A stretch of DNA of 64,000 nt from Protea cynaroides (taxonomy: Eukaryota; Streptophyta; Magnoliopsida; Proteales; Proteaceae). Positions 30,542 to 41,852 of the stretch are shown piece after piece. Each line of letters begins with the position of its first letter. Positions within the stretch are counted from its first letter, which is position 1. The stretch is taken from positions 80,437,850-80,501,849 of the forward strand of contig CM053275.1 in assembly GCA_028583415.1 (NCBI GenBank), written 5' to 3'. The translations under genes were made by a program, and so were the position numbers. The notes beneath the pieces are model-generated. The model did no database searches and was not told the DNA's origin. It saw only the letters and a program-made list of their open reading frames with translations.

Positions 30542-32847
30542 AATAAATTTGTTAGCATAACTATACCAAAATATAATTAAATATCCCTAATATTCAAACA
30601 CATTCATTGTATAATCCTCCCAAATAAAATAACTAGTCTAAGAGACTAGCAGAAATGAACTCCAGAGACTCTAGTCTACTCGTATACATAGGAATCACAC
30701 TCACACAATGGTCAATGACTCTCCCAATCAGGCACCTGCAAATCCAGGCAAGCAAGACTTGTCACCTTTAGTGAATCCACGAAATCCGACACCGTAGGTC
30801 ACAACAACATCTAAAATAGAATACGTACGTGGGGTGAGCTCTTTTACACGCGCTCAGTGAGAAAATTGCAAACAAGCAAGCAATAATGCATGATTAAATA
30901 TATTCAAATCAATGGTTAGGTAGAGTTTGCTAAGTGCTATGGAAAAGCCTGGCCACACTCACCAAAGCTAACCCAAGCTTTCATGCACAAGAGAGAATGG
31001 TCACTCATCTGGTGTTGCTTTAACTACCGGACGAAGCCATGCATCTCCCACTGTGTTCTAGAGATAGGGCAGAGCCTTAATGATGATGCCCCAATGAACA
31101 TCACTGAAGTACCTCTTCACCCTACCTTACACCAGTACATAACTCCCTACTGACCAAGGTTACAAACATAAGGAATTTTGTCACTAACCAGTCCTATATG
31201 TCATATAAAGTACATCTATGGTCGTACCCTAACAGATATCTCAAATCATCCGTCTACTCCCCTCCTAGACGTTTTCAATTCGCTAAGGCACATGGCAATG
31301 CAAAGTAGTGTCCATGTGCTAAAATGAATCGGTAGTCCTCAACTCCGTCCCGTTCCCCATGTAGACTAAATAGACATCATGCTTTCACAATGTTAAGATA
31401 TAATGCAAATGCATGAAAATAGCAAAGATATTGGATGGCATGTTATACATAACAAAATGCATCACATACAAACAAGTTTATAAAAATACACTAAAAGGAA
31501 TTCAAGGGTTCCGTCCCTCACCTATAAATTTGAAAATATAAACTCTCCATACCACAAAAAACTTGACCTTGTTCATTCATGTTACACCTAAATGTAATAC
31601 AATCTCATTAGGTTAATGATATGCAAGTAACCTATGAATTAGAGTCCCTCAAAGAGTGTCCGGTTTTAGTCTCCAGTTGGAGGCTAAGACCAAACCCCCA
31701 TCTGATCTTGACAGGGAACCCTACTGAAAGTGTCCAGTAGTAGCTCTGGTTGCATAGTGGTGCGACCGATGTTGCTACTGAACCTTTACAGAGGCTTTCT
31801 AGATTTTTCAATGGCAGTGTCCAGTCTCACAGTAGTGCGACCCGATGTTGCGACCAGACCCTTCCAGAAGGCTGGTTTGGGATTGAGCCGTGTTCGGTTG
31901 CACGGACTTCCTTCCGGACCTCCTCTATAGAAGTCTATCAGTTGGTCACGAGGTTAAAGATTAAATGTCCATCTATGGTCCTACTCTGGGGTTCTTGCTA
32001 ACCCACTATGGTTTTTCCATTCCAAGTCTAGGACTTACCCTTCTACAAGTCCCATGAACAATTCTAAGGTTTTTACTTAGTTTTTGAAATAGGTTTTCCC
32101 CTTTTTTCCATTACCCTATTGGAGAAATAGTGCACCACCATTAATGGATTGAGGGAAGAATTTCCCTCACCATTGGTTAGGGTCTTCCTTAGGTAATGTA
32201 CCTCTGCTTGACCTCTGCTTGACTAAAGCTAAGATGGTATAGAACTTATCAGCAATCATGGTGATTCATCTACAATTCCTCCCTTTGCACTTCCCTTCCT
32301 TCTCTAACACTTCCCTCTAGACAGGGATGTGTCAAAGCTCCAAGGTAGGTTTTGATTTGGGTATGCATAGGAAGAAAAGGCCTAGACTATACAAGAGTCT
32401 CCCTTTCTGACTGGGACATAACCACAAAGACAAAGGGGAAACTGCCGCCACATGTCATTTTACGGGAAGTTAGAGAGATCCACTTCCTCCTAATTGAAAG
32501 GGGAAGTTAGATTGAGTGGGCCCCCATAGGATACGCAGGAAGGAAGGAAAATTACTCCTTCCTCTAAAAATGTATGACTTCCACGTGTCAAATCAAAGGG
32601 CAAGGTTTTGGGCCCGTCCAGATGCAGGGTTCGGTACCACAATACATAGGCCTCTGCAACCAAACTGTTGCAACAGGATAGAATCCGATTGTTCTCGGTC
32701 TGTCTACACGATAAATAACTACATTCTTCTTACCTGGTTTAACTAGAAATTCTACTCAGTCATTACATCAGTTCCATCTGTGGTGGGAAAACCTAGCACG
32801 AGATGAAAACCAAAGTTTGACCAGATTTTTTAGGTGTGGATTTTACA
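30542..32847 (-). repeat. Main part of solo LTR-C
   Basis: 2.3 kb. I see the lineage landmarks GTGGGGTGAGCTC, ATGCATGA, TGCTATGG, and the TCAC-C-AGTCCTATATGTCAT block. Its motif arrays use GTGCGACC/GTTGC units (about 31650-31930). No coding frame stands out. Confidence 0.75.
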
Positions 32848-33215
32848 ACAATCACCATGACAGAGCCACACCACTTGGAGTTAGGTAATACATTGATGAA
32901 GTCCATAGAAAATCTCTCACGGCCTCCCTGATATAGGGAGTGGTTCTAACAACCCTCTCGGTGGTTGTTTCTCCACCTTGTCTTGTTGGCACACAAATCA
33001 AGTTCTCACGTAGGCTTCTATGTCTTCCCACATTTAAGGCCCATAATATGTCGCCTCTAACAATGCCCGTGCACACCTTTGCCATGGGTAACTGACCCAC
33101 TTTGTGTCGTGGCACTCACGGTTGGCGTTACGTCGTTGGTTGTTCCACTTAGGAACATAGAACCATCTCTTCTTGACATAAAGTAGGCCATCATTTTCCC
33201 AAAACCAGATTCATT
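32848..33215 (-). pseudogene. Gal chromovirus: integrase HHCC module
   Basis: Minus strand in mixed frames: IWFWENDGLLYVKKRWFYVPKW, ECHDTKW, YYGP, then a Cys-x2-Cys (CVPTRQG/CxxCQxDK-like), SVYGLHQCI/MDFI-like text and SGVALS. This is the integrase N-terminal zinc module and the start of its core, continuing in the piece at 13841-14834. Confidence 0.72.
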
Positions 33216-33877
33216 GTCACACCTCAATTCTGGACTAACCAATGATGTGATGAACCATCATGAGAACTAATGGTTCAAACCAGGATCTCGTATTGACCGT
33301 GCCAACCATGTTAAACCAAAACACATTTCACATCAATCAGAGATATTAAAGTAAATAGCGAAAGTCTTATTAATAATGAACTGAGTGTCTACAATGATAA
33401 GTAAATAATAAACCAGTTATCTCCAAGTAACCAAAACATAATTAATACCTATTACAAATATCAAAATATAAAAATTAACCACTAAGCATAAACATAGTTG
33501 AAACACTTGCTTGACGAGTCATATTCGTCATCTATAGCTTACTCGTTCATAGCCGCCACATGTCCAAATGCTGACACCTTCATGTAGCCTTTAACGGTAT
33601 TACCTGCATCATTGGAAACTAAAAAAAATGGTACCGTGGGTGAGCTCACAACCTATCCTAGTGAGAAAAATAAAACAATACAACAAACATATGCATGCAT
33701 TCAATTCATACCTTTGGTCTGGTTTTAAGTTTACAATGTGCTATAGAAAGGATTGGTGGCCACCGCATCCCTATACACGAGTGTGTGAATTCTCCTAATG
33801 GATAAAAAACCATTGTCATCCCATATGCACCTACCATGGAAGAGATTAAGTTAAAGTGTCCGGATCATAACACCTTC

Positions 33878-33919
33878 TGTCACACCCCAATTCCGTACTG
33901 TTCAGAATGGTGTGTGACA
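33878..33919 (+). other. Inverted U5 terminus forming the Ret-3 left end
   Basis: Bases 33878-33912 are the complement of the last 35 bp of this element's LTR (4 mismatches to the 3' copy). They are followed directly by TGTGACA, the normal LTR end, then ACT and the PBS. Both outer ends of the insertion therefore read TGTCACAC/GTGTGACA. Confidence 0.75.
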
Positions 33920-33922
33920 ACT

Positions 33923-33934
33923 TGGTATCAGAGC
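33923..33934 (+). other. Primer binding site of Ret-3 (tRNA-iMet)
   Basis: TGGTATCAGAGC, 3 nt after TGACA, as in Ret-1 and Ret-2. Confidence 0.92.
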
Positions 33935-34138
33935 TCTCATGCCATGTCTATTAAACCGGTATACTTCCACAAAAGTTTGTGAACTGAGTTAAGAAAAATT
34001 TAAAAATTGTAATAAAAACACACTGTAAGCACCTGTGTTGTTTGAGACAAAAATTAAGAAAGAGAATAATGCACATATAAAGGGAGAAACAAGTTTTATA
34101 TACATCAAACTAAAGCAAGTTTATATACATATCCAAAG

Positions 34139-34172
34139 CAGAGTACAGTCCACAACCCGGACAGTTACTCTG
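34139..34172 (-). ncRNA. Conserved hairpin after the antisense gene, Ret-3
   Basis: Minus-strand 34-nt structure with CAGAGTA/TACTCTG outer arm, GTCC/GGAC inner arm and a 7-nt loop, 204 nt from the PBS. Confidence 0.6.
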
Positions 34173-34204
34173 TAATACAAAAGAAGAATAAAAAGAAAAA
34201 TACA

Positions 34205-35472
34205 TCATGAAGCTGGAGGTGATGGGGGAGGCGGTGCCTCGCGGTCTCTGTCATAGTCCTCTGCATAGACCCTAGTCAACCAGGCTACCTGAGTCTGGGT
34301 CGTCTAGAGACTAGCCGTCAATGCAGCCATCCGTTGGTCAGACGCACGATGAGCATCCATGAGCTCTCCCACTCTCAGATCCATCGCTCGCTGAGCCTCC
34401 CTGATCTCATGTAGTAATCCCATCACATCCTCACATGGTGGGCGTGAAGGAACAGCCATACGTGAAGGAGTCCGAGATGGACCAGCTCTAGTAGAATGTA
34501 GAGGTGATGGAGGAGGTATGGAGTCTACATCCATGTACATACGATCCTCATCCCCAGTATCACCCCCATGAACCCCTGCTTCAGCTGCTGCTGCTGCTGC
34601 CTCAGCATCTGCCACCTCAACCCGAGTACGAGGACGCACTAGAACGTTCCTCTCATCATCATTGGCCTGAGCATCCCGCATGCCCATCCTACAGATAGCC
34701 TCCCAGTCTAGCACTGATGAGAAAGTCTTCTCCTGAATCTTTTCATCTACTAAATCAATCCCTAGGCGGGTAAGCAGTGTAGTGATCAGGCGTCCATAGG
34801 GCAGGTTGCCTATCTGACCAGGCAACGTAGCACAGATCATTGTCCTCATAATAATATATGGGAGGCAGACAGGCTGCCTAGTGCAGATAAAGTAAAGTAA
34901 GTACTGGGTCAACTAGGAGATCCTCTCGTAATGTCCACTCTGGGATATCAGGTTATGCTGGATGATCTTACAGTACACCCGAGGCTCTGGACGTAGGTTG
35001 AGCTCTTTCATCTCCTAGCGATCCTCTCTGATAAGCTGACGGTCTATCTCAGCCCGCATCTCCAAGGAAAAGAACTGAGGCTCTCTGGGAGCATAGTACA
35101 CTAAAGGGCCGTCATGTGATATGCCCAAGAGGTCCGCTAACTGCTGGCAGTCAAAGAAACCTCTACTCCTTTGACGTAGCTCGTGATCCTGAGCTCCCTA
35201 CCCCTCTCAGTGTCATTGTGATCTCCCACCACCTGGAGATTACAATAGAACTGTCTCACCAGATCCGGATGGGTACATGCGTCGTAGGTAATCACGGGAA
35301 GCCAGCCCATGTCACCAAATGCTATCTCCACGTCGAACAAGGCTAGACTAGCCAAGTCCACACGACGACCTCCCTCTACCTTCTTACGAGCGTAGCGAGC
35401 ATACTGAGCCTTGGCCTCGTTAGAGTGGAAACGAACTGGGTCGTGAACCCTAGGTACTTTGGTACGAGCTAT
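34205..35472 (-). pseudogene. Ret-3 antisense extra gene (aORF), degraded
   Basis: Minus strand, opposite to Ret-3 gag-pol. The expected start codon at 35470-35472 reads ATA instead of ATG, 5 nt after the acceptor. Blocks: VRFHSNEAKAQYARYARKK, THPDLVRQFYCNLQVVGD, LRITSYVKGVEVS; a one-base loss near 35145; then LADLL, HYERIS, LTQYLLYFICT, NLPYGRLITTLLTRLGI, an acidic/Ala-rich linker, and HEIREAQRAMDLRVGELMDA (probable coiled coil). A TAG at 34304 precedes TQVAWLTRVYAEDYD and the final stop at 34205-34207. Similarity to the other two copies is clear over the whole length, more diverged in the linker. Confidence 0.75.
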
Positions 35473-35477
35473 ATTAT

Positions 35478-35919
35478 CTGCCAAAACAAAGAAAGACAAA
35501 TAATAGATTAGTAATGGTGAAAAACCCAAATGTTTCGGCACTATAATGGCATAAACTGGTCAAAAGCCTCACTTTTCACCCAACCACTTGGGCAGGAGGA
35601 CTTACATAGGTTCCAAACCATCTTGCAAAGTTTATACATTTGGAAATTAAATCTAGAAAGATTGAATTTGAAGAAATTTCAATAAATTTGAAAAATCTCA
35701 AAAATTAGGTCAAAATTAGAAATTTTCAAGTTTCTCGATAACCAACCGATGAAACTTGAATATTTTTGAGGGATTTCGTCCATTGGGTGACCAACAGCAA
35801 AAGCCCCCAATAAAAATCAAATTTTTATGGTTAGAAAAATTTTAATTTGAAAAAAATGATATAATTGGGCAAAACCGTAGTTAGGAAACCTTAAAAACAT
35901 GAAACAGTAGAGAACACAC
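35478..35919 (-). other. 5' UTR intron of the Ret-3 antisense gene
   Basis: Minus-strand donor TTCAG|GTGTGTTC at 35919 and acceptor TTTTGGCAG ending at 35478, 442 bp. The donor is weaker than in Ret-1 and Ret-2. Confidence 0.7.
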
Positions 35920-36427
35920 CTGAAGAGAAGGAATGAGAGTCTCAAATGTCTGATAGAATCACCAAATGGGTCGGGGTCGTCACTGTAGCAACTCAGAGGA
36001 ATGAGTTCAGTTGGAAGGTAGGAGAAAGAATGAGAAATGAATCCAAAATCGGGTTTAAAAACCTGATTCTGGGTCCTAGGGTCGCATAATTTGACCAAAA
36101 CATGCGACCCTACCTCCGACCCCCTCATCGACCCTAGCCTCTCGGTGATCTAACAGAGAACTAGGGGTCGACCCTAGGGTTAGACATATACCAACCCTAC
36201 CTTCGACCCTAGGCTCTCAGTAAGTTGACAGTGATTCTCAGGGTCGCATACCCTAGGGTCGCATAAGGATCGACCCTATGATGAAAAATACAGTATTTTT
36301 AACAGAATGATCTGAAAAATTTGAAAATGATATTGATTAGTTGGATTTTTGACTGGAGAACAATTATACTTAGTTCCTTACATGTGCTATGATTACTCAC
36401 AGGCACTACCATCATCAGAACGGAAAA
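35920..36427 (-). promoter_or_regulatory. Ret-3 leader: antisense first exon and motif array
   Basis: Non-coding. The minus strand carries CTCTGAGTTGCTACAGT, matching the first-exon block of Ret-1 and Ret-2. The array lies at 36072-36280. An acceptor-like TTACTCACAG lies about 25 nt before the gag ATG. Confidence 0.5.
36072..36280. promoter_or_regulatory. Leader motif array (AGGGTCG type), Ret-3
   Basis: At least ten AGGGTCGCA, GGGTCGAC and CGACCCTA sites. They match the AGGGTCG motif of this element's own LTR arrays, not the ACCGGTA motif of Ret-1 and Ret-2. Confidence 0.68.
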
Positions 36428-37694
36428 ATGGCTGGGCGAAGAGTGACCAGGGAAAGCTGAAACTCTATTCCACCACCACCACCTGTGGAGGAAGACAGCC
36501 ATATACGTCCTGAAACACAGGAGAATCTGAACACGGCACCGTCCGTAGTTAATGGTCAGACAAATCCTACCAATCTGCCAGCTCCACCTACAGACCTGGC
36601 TACAGCTGTAATAAACTTGGCACAACAGCTGCAGCAAATATAATAGGTACAAGCTATTATGCAAGCTGCCATAGGCATGGCTTTTCCAGCTGCACAGATG
36701 ACACCGATGCCAGCAGGACAGGCAAGCACAGTACTAGGGGGAAGTAATACGGTACCCCATGCACCTCAAACTCCCATCATGCAGGCTCAAGTGCAGAACC
36801 CTGAAGTAGCTCAAGGTGGTTGTCAGTACCAACCACCTATGTATGGGGCCTATGTTCCTCATCAACTGGACCACTCCAGACTAGTTGAGTGTTTTCTAAA
36901 GATGAAGCCCAAGGAGTATAATGGTACGCCAGCTGATCCTTTGTGGCCAGCACACTGGATTGATGAGATGGAGAGGAATTTTATGATGATGACGGTGAAT
37001 GAAGAGGAGAAAGTGTTGTGCGCAACATTCATGCTGAATGGTGATGCACACCACTGGTGGAAGTCCACACGGACTTACCTGTTAACAAAGCACACCCAAC
37101 TGACCTGGGGTATATACAAAGAGGCATTCTTTGAGAAGTACTTTCCTAGAAGTTTTAAAGATTCTATGGAGAGAGAGTTCCTGAGTTTGTATCAGGGGCA
37201 AATGACTGTGGATGCATATCAACAGCATTATGAGGAGCTGTTCTTCTTTGCACCCTCCAGCATGCAAGAGGAAAACAAAAAGATTTGAAGGTTCGTCATG
37301 GGACTCAGGGAAAGCATTCGTGAACATGTTCTGGGACTTGAGAAAAAAGTCTACAATGAAGCTGTACAAATTGCTCGCGTGATAGAGTCGAGCCAGAAAG
37401 AGAGCTATTTTGCTCAAAATAGGGGTATTAAAAGGCCAAATGGAAATTCTTACAACGGAGGAAACACCAAGACATTCAAACCCTTCCGTACTCAAGGCTT
37501 CAATGCTGCAGCCAAGACCACTTCAGCAGCCCCACCACAACCAAAGAAAAACGGTGAAGGAATAAGATGTTTTAACTGCAATCAAGTAGGGCATATCTCA
37601 AGAGAGTGTACTAAGCCCAGAAAACAACTACAGCAAGGGAGAGTTTGCGCTGTTACCTTTGAGGATGCTGCCGCATTGCCTGATGTGGTCACCA
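36428..37694 (+). pseudogene. Ret-3 gag
   Basis: Starts MAGRRVTRES. In-frame stops lie at 36458-36460, at about 36641 (two adjacent) and at 37286-37288, the last a CGA-to-TGA change within KTRRF. Capsid blocks: PLWPAHWIDEMERNFMMM, HHWWKSTRTYLLTKHTQ, FFEKYFPRSFKDSMEREF, YQQHYEELFFFAPSS. The CCHC knuckle CFNCNQVGHISREC follows. It ends in the candidate donor after DVVT. Confidence 0.9.
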
Positions 37695-37764
37695 GTATGA
37701 CCTGAACCTTTTCATTTTGTGTTACATTGTATGAGCATGTAGACTAAATTAAAACAAATCACAG
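37695..37764 (+). other. Candidate gag-protease intron, Ret-3
   Basis: 70 bp, CCA|GTATGACC to AAATCACAG|GT. Removal reads VVTSILSINGIPTR in frame. Confidence 0.6.
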
Positions 37765-38497
37765 GTATCTTATCTATTAATGGAATTCCTACCAGAGTAC
37801 TCTTTGATTCTGGAGCTACTTATTCTTTTATATCTGTGTCATTTGGAAAGAAGCTAAATCTACCCCTCAAATCTTTAGACTACAAACTGCTTGTACGATC
37901 ACCGATGGGATTAGAAGTGAAACTAGAAAAAGGTTATGGACCATGTCTAGTTCTTATTGATGAGAAAACTTTGGATGCAACCTTGATTCAACTCGAGATG
38001 GCAGACTTTGACGTCATCTTGGGAATGGACTGGTTAGCTCGACATTCTGTAAATCTATTATGTGCCGAAAAGAAGCTGACATTTAATGACAAGGAAGGAG
38101 CAGAGTTTAGTTTTGTGGGAACCAAACTTCCCCGTAAACGAAAACTCATCCTCTCTGCATTAAAGGCTAGGAAATGCCTCGAGAAAGGAGGAGTTGGGTA
38201 TCTAGTCTCAGTGGTCGTCCTCACCAAGGAAGCACCACGAATGGAGGATATTGATGTCGTGCGTGACTTTCCAGATGTATTTCCTGAAGAACTACCAGGA
38301 CTACCACCCGACCGAGTTACAGAGTTTGTTATAGATCTGATACCCTGAGCCGCACCAGTATCTAAAACACCTTATCGAATGGCTCCTACTGAACTAAAGG
38401 AATTAAAAGTACAGTTACAAGAACTACTGGACAAGGGTTACATCAGACCTACCATATCACCATGGGGAGCGCCAGTATTATTCGTAAAAAGAAGGAC
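37765..38497 (+). pseudogene. Ret-3 protease and start of RT
   Basis: LFDSGATYSFISVSFGKKL (protease active site intact) and FDVILGMDWLARHS. The linker KCLEKGGVGYLVSVV leads to FPEELPGLPPD. A TGA at 38346-38348 replaces a Gly in the linker. RT begins APTELKELKVQLQELLDKGY, PWGAPVLFVK, then is cut at 38497 by a solo LTR. Confidence 0.9.
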
Positions 38498-40803
38498 TAT
38501 CACACCGCAATTCTGCACCATTCAGAACGGTGTGATGAACCGCTAATAAACCAACGGTTCAACCAGGATCTCTAATAGGCTGTGTCCATTGAAACTAAAA
38601 CCATACACATCCACAACCATAATCAGAATAAATACACAATAGCGAAAGTTTTGATAATAAATGAACTGAGGAATCTAGCTGTGATAATCATAAATAAAGT
38701 ATCAAATTATGTTATATCAACTGAGACATAAGTAAATAAAATATCAATTACATTCCTTAATAATTCAAATCAAAATCTAATCGAAAACACATGCGTTGCA
38801 CTCGCATGAAGAGTCATGCGTTTCCACTAAGTCTTCAGCTTCCATCGCAGCGATGTGCCCGTACGCATAAACATTCATATAGTCTTCCACCGTGGTACCT
38901 GCATCATCAACTAAATATATTCGAAGTCGAAAGGGTGAGCACACATCACAGCTTAGTGAGCAAACAAAACAATGCAACAAACATATGCATGCATTCAATT
39001 CATATCTATGGTTTGGTTTATAAGTTTGCAATGTGCTATAGAAAGGTTCGGTGGCCGCCTCACCTCTATACACGAGTGTGTGAATCCGCCCAATGAGTAT
39101 CTGTACTGTCGTCCCACATGCACCCACCATAGACAATATACATCCCATGAAAACGACATGGCTGTACCGATTGCCCATACCAACACGTAAGCCCCTGCTG
39201 GCGAGGGCTTGCAAACTGGGCTCGCAACTAACCAATCCTAATGTCAAACAGTGTATCCAAGGCCTCACCCCAGCATCCCTCAATACATCCATATAGATAG
39301 AGCTAACGCCCCCCGACAGAGTCGAAGACTACAAGGTCCGAGACCACCTCCCCTGATACCCTACGACGTAATAGTTCTGCTAAGGTAATGGCAATATGAC
39401 GATGTCAGTGGACATGACTTGAGTAGAACCATGGCACAATATACACCCCATGAAAATGGCATGGCTGTACCAGTTGATACCATCCCCTACCCGCACCATG
39501 TACAGTAACCACATACATACATTCACATGCCTATTCCTAGCATCATCATCATCTTCATGTTATAAATAAACAGAATTAAATATGCATGAACAGTAATAAC
39601 AGGAATATTGGATGACATATTGAATGCACATACAAGCATACACGCATAAAATCAGTCATGGCATTGGACTCAAGAAATAAAAATAGTTTATTATTAGTCA
39701 ATTAGTTTAGGTCTTGTTCCCTCACCTTTGCTTGAGTGTTGATCCTCTTTCAAGCTTTAAAACCACTTTTATATCAATAGAAAAACCTAACAAGTCGATA
39801 GATTTTGGTTAGAAGTCATTCCGGCATCATTAGGCTTGTTTTTAAGCACGGGTCGCAGGGTGGGTCGCAGGTAGGGTAGCAGTCTACATCGACCCCCAGG
39901 GTAGGGTCGATGCTAGGGTCGGATGTTCCATCGACCCTGGGTGCGACCACCCCTATTCTGGACTTCCCGAATACTGGGGGTCGATCTTGTGGTCTGGTTG
40001 GTTCGATTCCCAATCGACCCCACGTGCAACCCCCCGTGGGTTGAGTCGAGATTTTCATTCTACAGTCCATTCCTTTACGTTTGGGTCCTATGGCTTACTT
40101 CCACAATCCATTCTAGGCTTGTTCTATGGCTTAGAACACTAGGTTTCTTCCTTACCTTGTCTACCATGATTTCTCCATGGATTTCATCGAAATCTTCCCA
40201 TGGGTGTATGATTTGGGTTTCTCCTAGACCGTACTCTCTTCATAAACTATTCTAAGGTCTTAGATTATCAAATAGAAAGCTTGCCCATACCTTAGGTTTG
40301 CTGAGATTCAAAGATTTCTCTGAATTCTTTAATTCGGTCCTCTTCTCCAACTTTTCTTCTCTTCTTCTTCTCTTCTCTTTCTCTCACTCTCAATTAGGGT
40401 TTCAAAAGGAGTGAAAGAGGCTTAGGGACGTCTTATTTGTAGAGTAGAATCTCTAAAAATAAGTCCCATTGAGTTCAGGAAGGAATCCCATTGAAATTTG
40501 AAAAGTTTCCTATTTACGATTTCTGTCAGCAAACAGGGGGTCGATGAGGGGGTCGGAGATCCCGTCGACCCTCAGTTCCTATGTTGTCCGACCCCCAGTG
40601 AAAAATCAGGGGTCTAACTTTTATGTGAGGGGGGTTGACCCTGCCTACCTAGGTATGCGATCCTACCCTCCCATTCACTGTTTTTGGGTAAGTTTAGTAC
40701 CTGGTTTTGCCATTTCCTTACGCACTTGGTCCATTTGGCTCGACCATGATGGGTAGACCTGGTACAAGGTGGTAAGTCCGATTAGTTCGATACGGGTCTT
40801 ACA
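38498..40803 (-). mobile_element. Solo LTR inserted in Ret-3 RT
   Basis: 2,306 bp in minus orientation, plus-strand ends TATCACACC and GGTCTTACA. Flanks AGGAC (38493-38497) and AGAAT (40804-40808) fit a duplication of an original AGGAT decayed by transitions. The RT frame VKKKDGSVRL is split exactly here. Motif arrays of the AGGGTCG type lie at about 39840-40050 and 40530-40670. A short frame at 38777-38910 is open. Confidence 0.88.
38777..38910 (-). CDS. Conserved short LTR reading frame, solo LTR in Ret-3
   Basis: VDDAGTTVEDYMN to HDSSCECNACVFD and stop, 134 nt from the candidate acceptor. The longer open frame upstream (to 39292) is not conserved in frame in other subfamilies. Confidence 0.4.
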
Positions 40804-40808
40804 AGAAT

Positions 40809-41852
40809 GATAGTGTTCGACTGTGTATACACTACTGGGAACTGAATAAACTGACAATCAAGAATCAGTACCCATTGCTTCGGATCGATGATCTGTTCGA
40901 TCAGTTGCAAGGTGCCAAGGTGTTCTCCAAGATCGATCTGCAGTCAGGATACCATCAGTTGAAGATTAAGGCTGGTAATATTCCCAAGACAGCATTCAGG
41001 ACAAGATATGGACATTATGAATTTTTGGTCATGTCTTTTGGATTGACGAACGCACCAGCAATTTTTATGGAAGTTATGAATCGGGTATTCCATGATATGT
41101 TGGATACGTCGGTCATCGTATTTATTGATGATATATTGGTCTACTCCAAGGACAAGAAAACTCATATTATGAATCTAAGAGCCGCTCTGCAGCCGTTATG
41201 GGAAGAGAAGCTTTACGCCAAATTTACAAACTGTGAGTTTTGGCTAAATGAAGTCGCCTTCCTAGGCCATGTTGTATCCGCTGAAGGGATTAAGGTGGAT
41301 CCTAGCAAGATTGAAGCCATTGTAAAGTGGGAAGCACCGAAGAGCATTGCAGAAATTAGAAATTTCCTAGGTTTAGCTGGGTATTATCGATAATTTGTGG
41401 AAGACTATTCCCGAATTGCCGTACCTCTCACCAGTTTGACTAAGAAGGGCAAAAAGTTTGTTTGGACTGATAAATGTGAGCAGAGTTTTCAAACATTGAA
41501 GGCTAGATTGATATTTACTTCGGTCTTGACTATTCCTATACCAGGACAGCCATTTATTTTGTACACTGATGCGTCAGGATTGGGTTTAGGATGTGTACTT
41601 ATGCAAGGAGAACAAGTAATTGCATATGCCTCAAGACAACTGAAGACACTTGAGAAGAACTATCCCACTCATGACTTGGAATTAGCGGCAGTGGTACATG
41701 CTATCAAGATATGGAGACATTACTTGTACGGAGAGAAATTTCTGATTAAATCAGATCATAAGAGTCTCACTTATCTCTTTAACCAGAAGGAGCTGAATAT
41801 GAGACAAAGAAGATGGCTAGAACTATTAAAAGACTATGATTGTGTTATCTAG
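40809..41852 (+). pseudogene. Ret-3 RT (rest) and RNase H
   Basis: RT: LLRIDDLFDQLQGAKVFSKI, SGYHQLKIKAGNIPKTAFR, FLVMSFGLTNAPAIF, catalytic FIDDILVYS, FLGHVVSAEGI, FLGLAGYYR. Then a TAA at 41391-41393 and FVEDYSRIAVPLTSLTKK. RNase H: LYTDASGLGLGCVLMQGEQ, NYPTHDLELAAVVHAIKIW, IKSDHKSLTYLF. A CAG-to-TAG stop at 41850-41852 precedes YHPGKANVVADALSRK. The RT-RNase H junction, frameshifted in Ret-1 and Ret-2, is in frame here. Confidence 0.9.

Larger units (their letters stand above)
14835..32847 (-). mobile_element. Solo LTR-C (interrupted by a Pack-MULE)
   Basis: LTR pieces 14835-15037 and 30542-32847, about 2.5 kb together. On the plus strand the unit begins TGTCACACTCC and ends GATTTTACA, with perfect flanking duplication ACAAT (14830-14834 and 32848-32852). 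No internal region belongs to it, so it is a solo LTR. It is a diverged member of the same LTR lineage: ATAGAGATAGG-type units, GTGAGCTC block, minus orientation. Confidence 0.85.

Noticed and set aside
38911..39292. Upstream extension of the short LTR frame to a 171-residue protein
   Set aside because: In Ret-1 and Ret-2 LTRs the homologous bases are in other frames with stops; only the part after the candidate acceptor is conserved.
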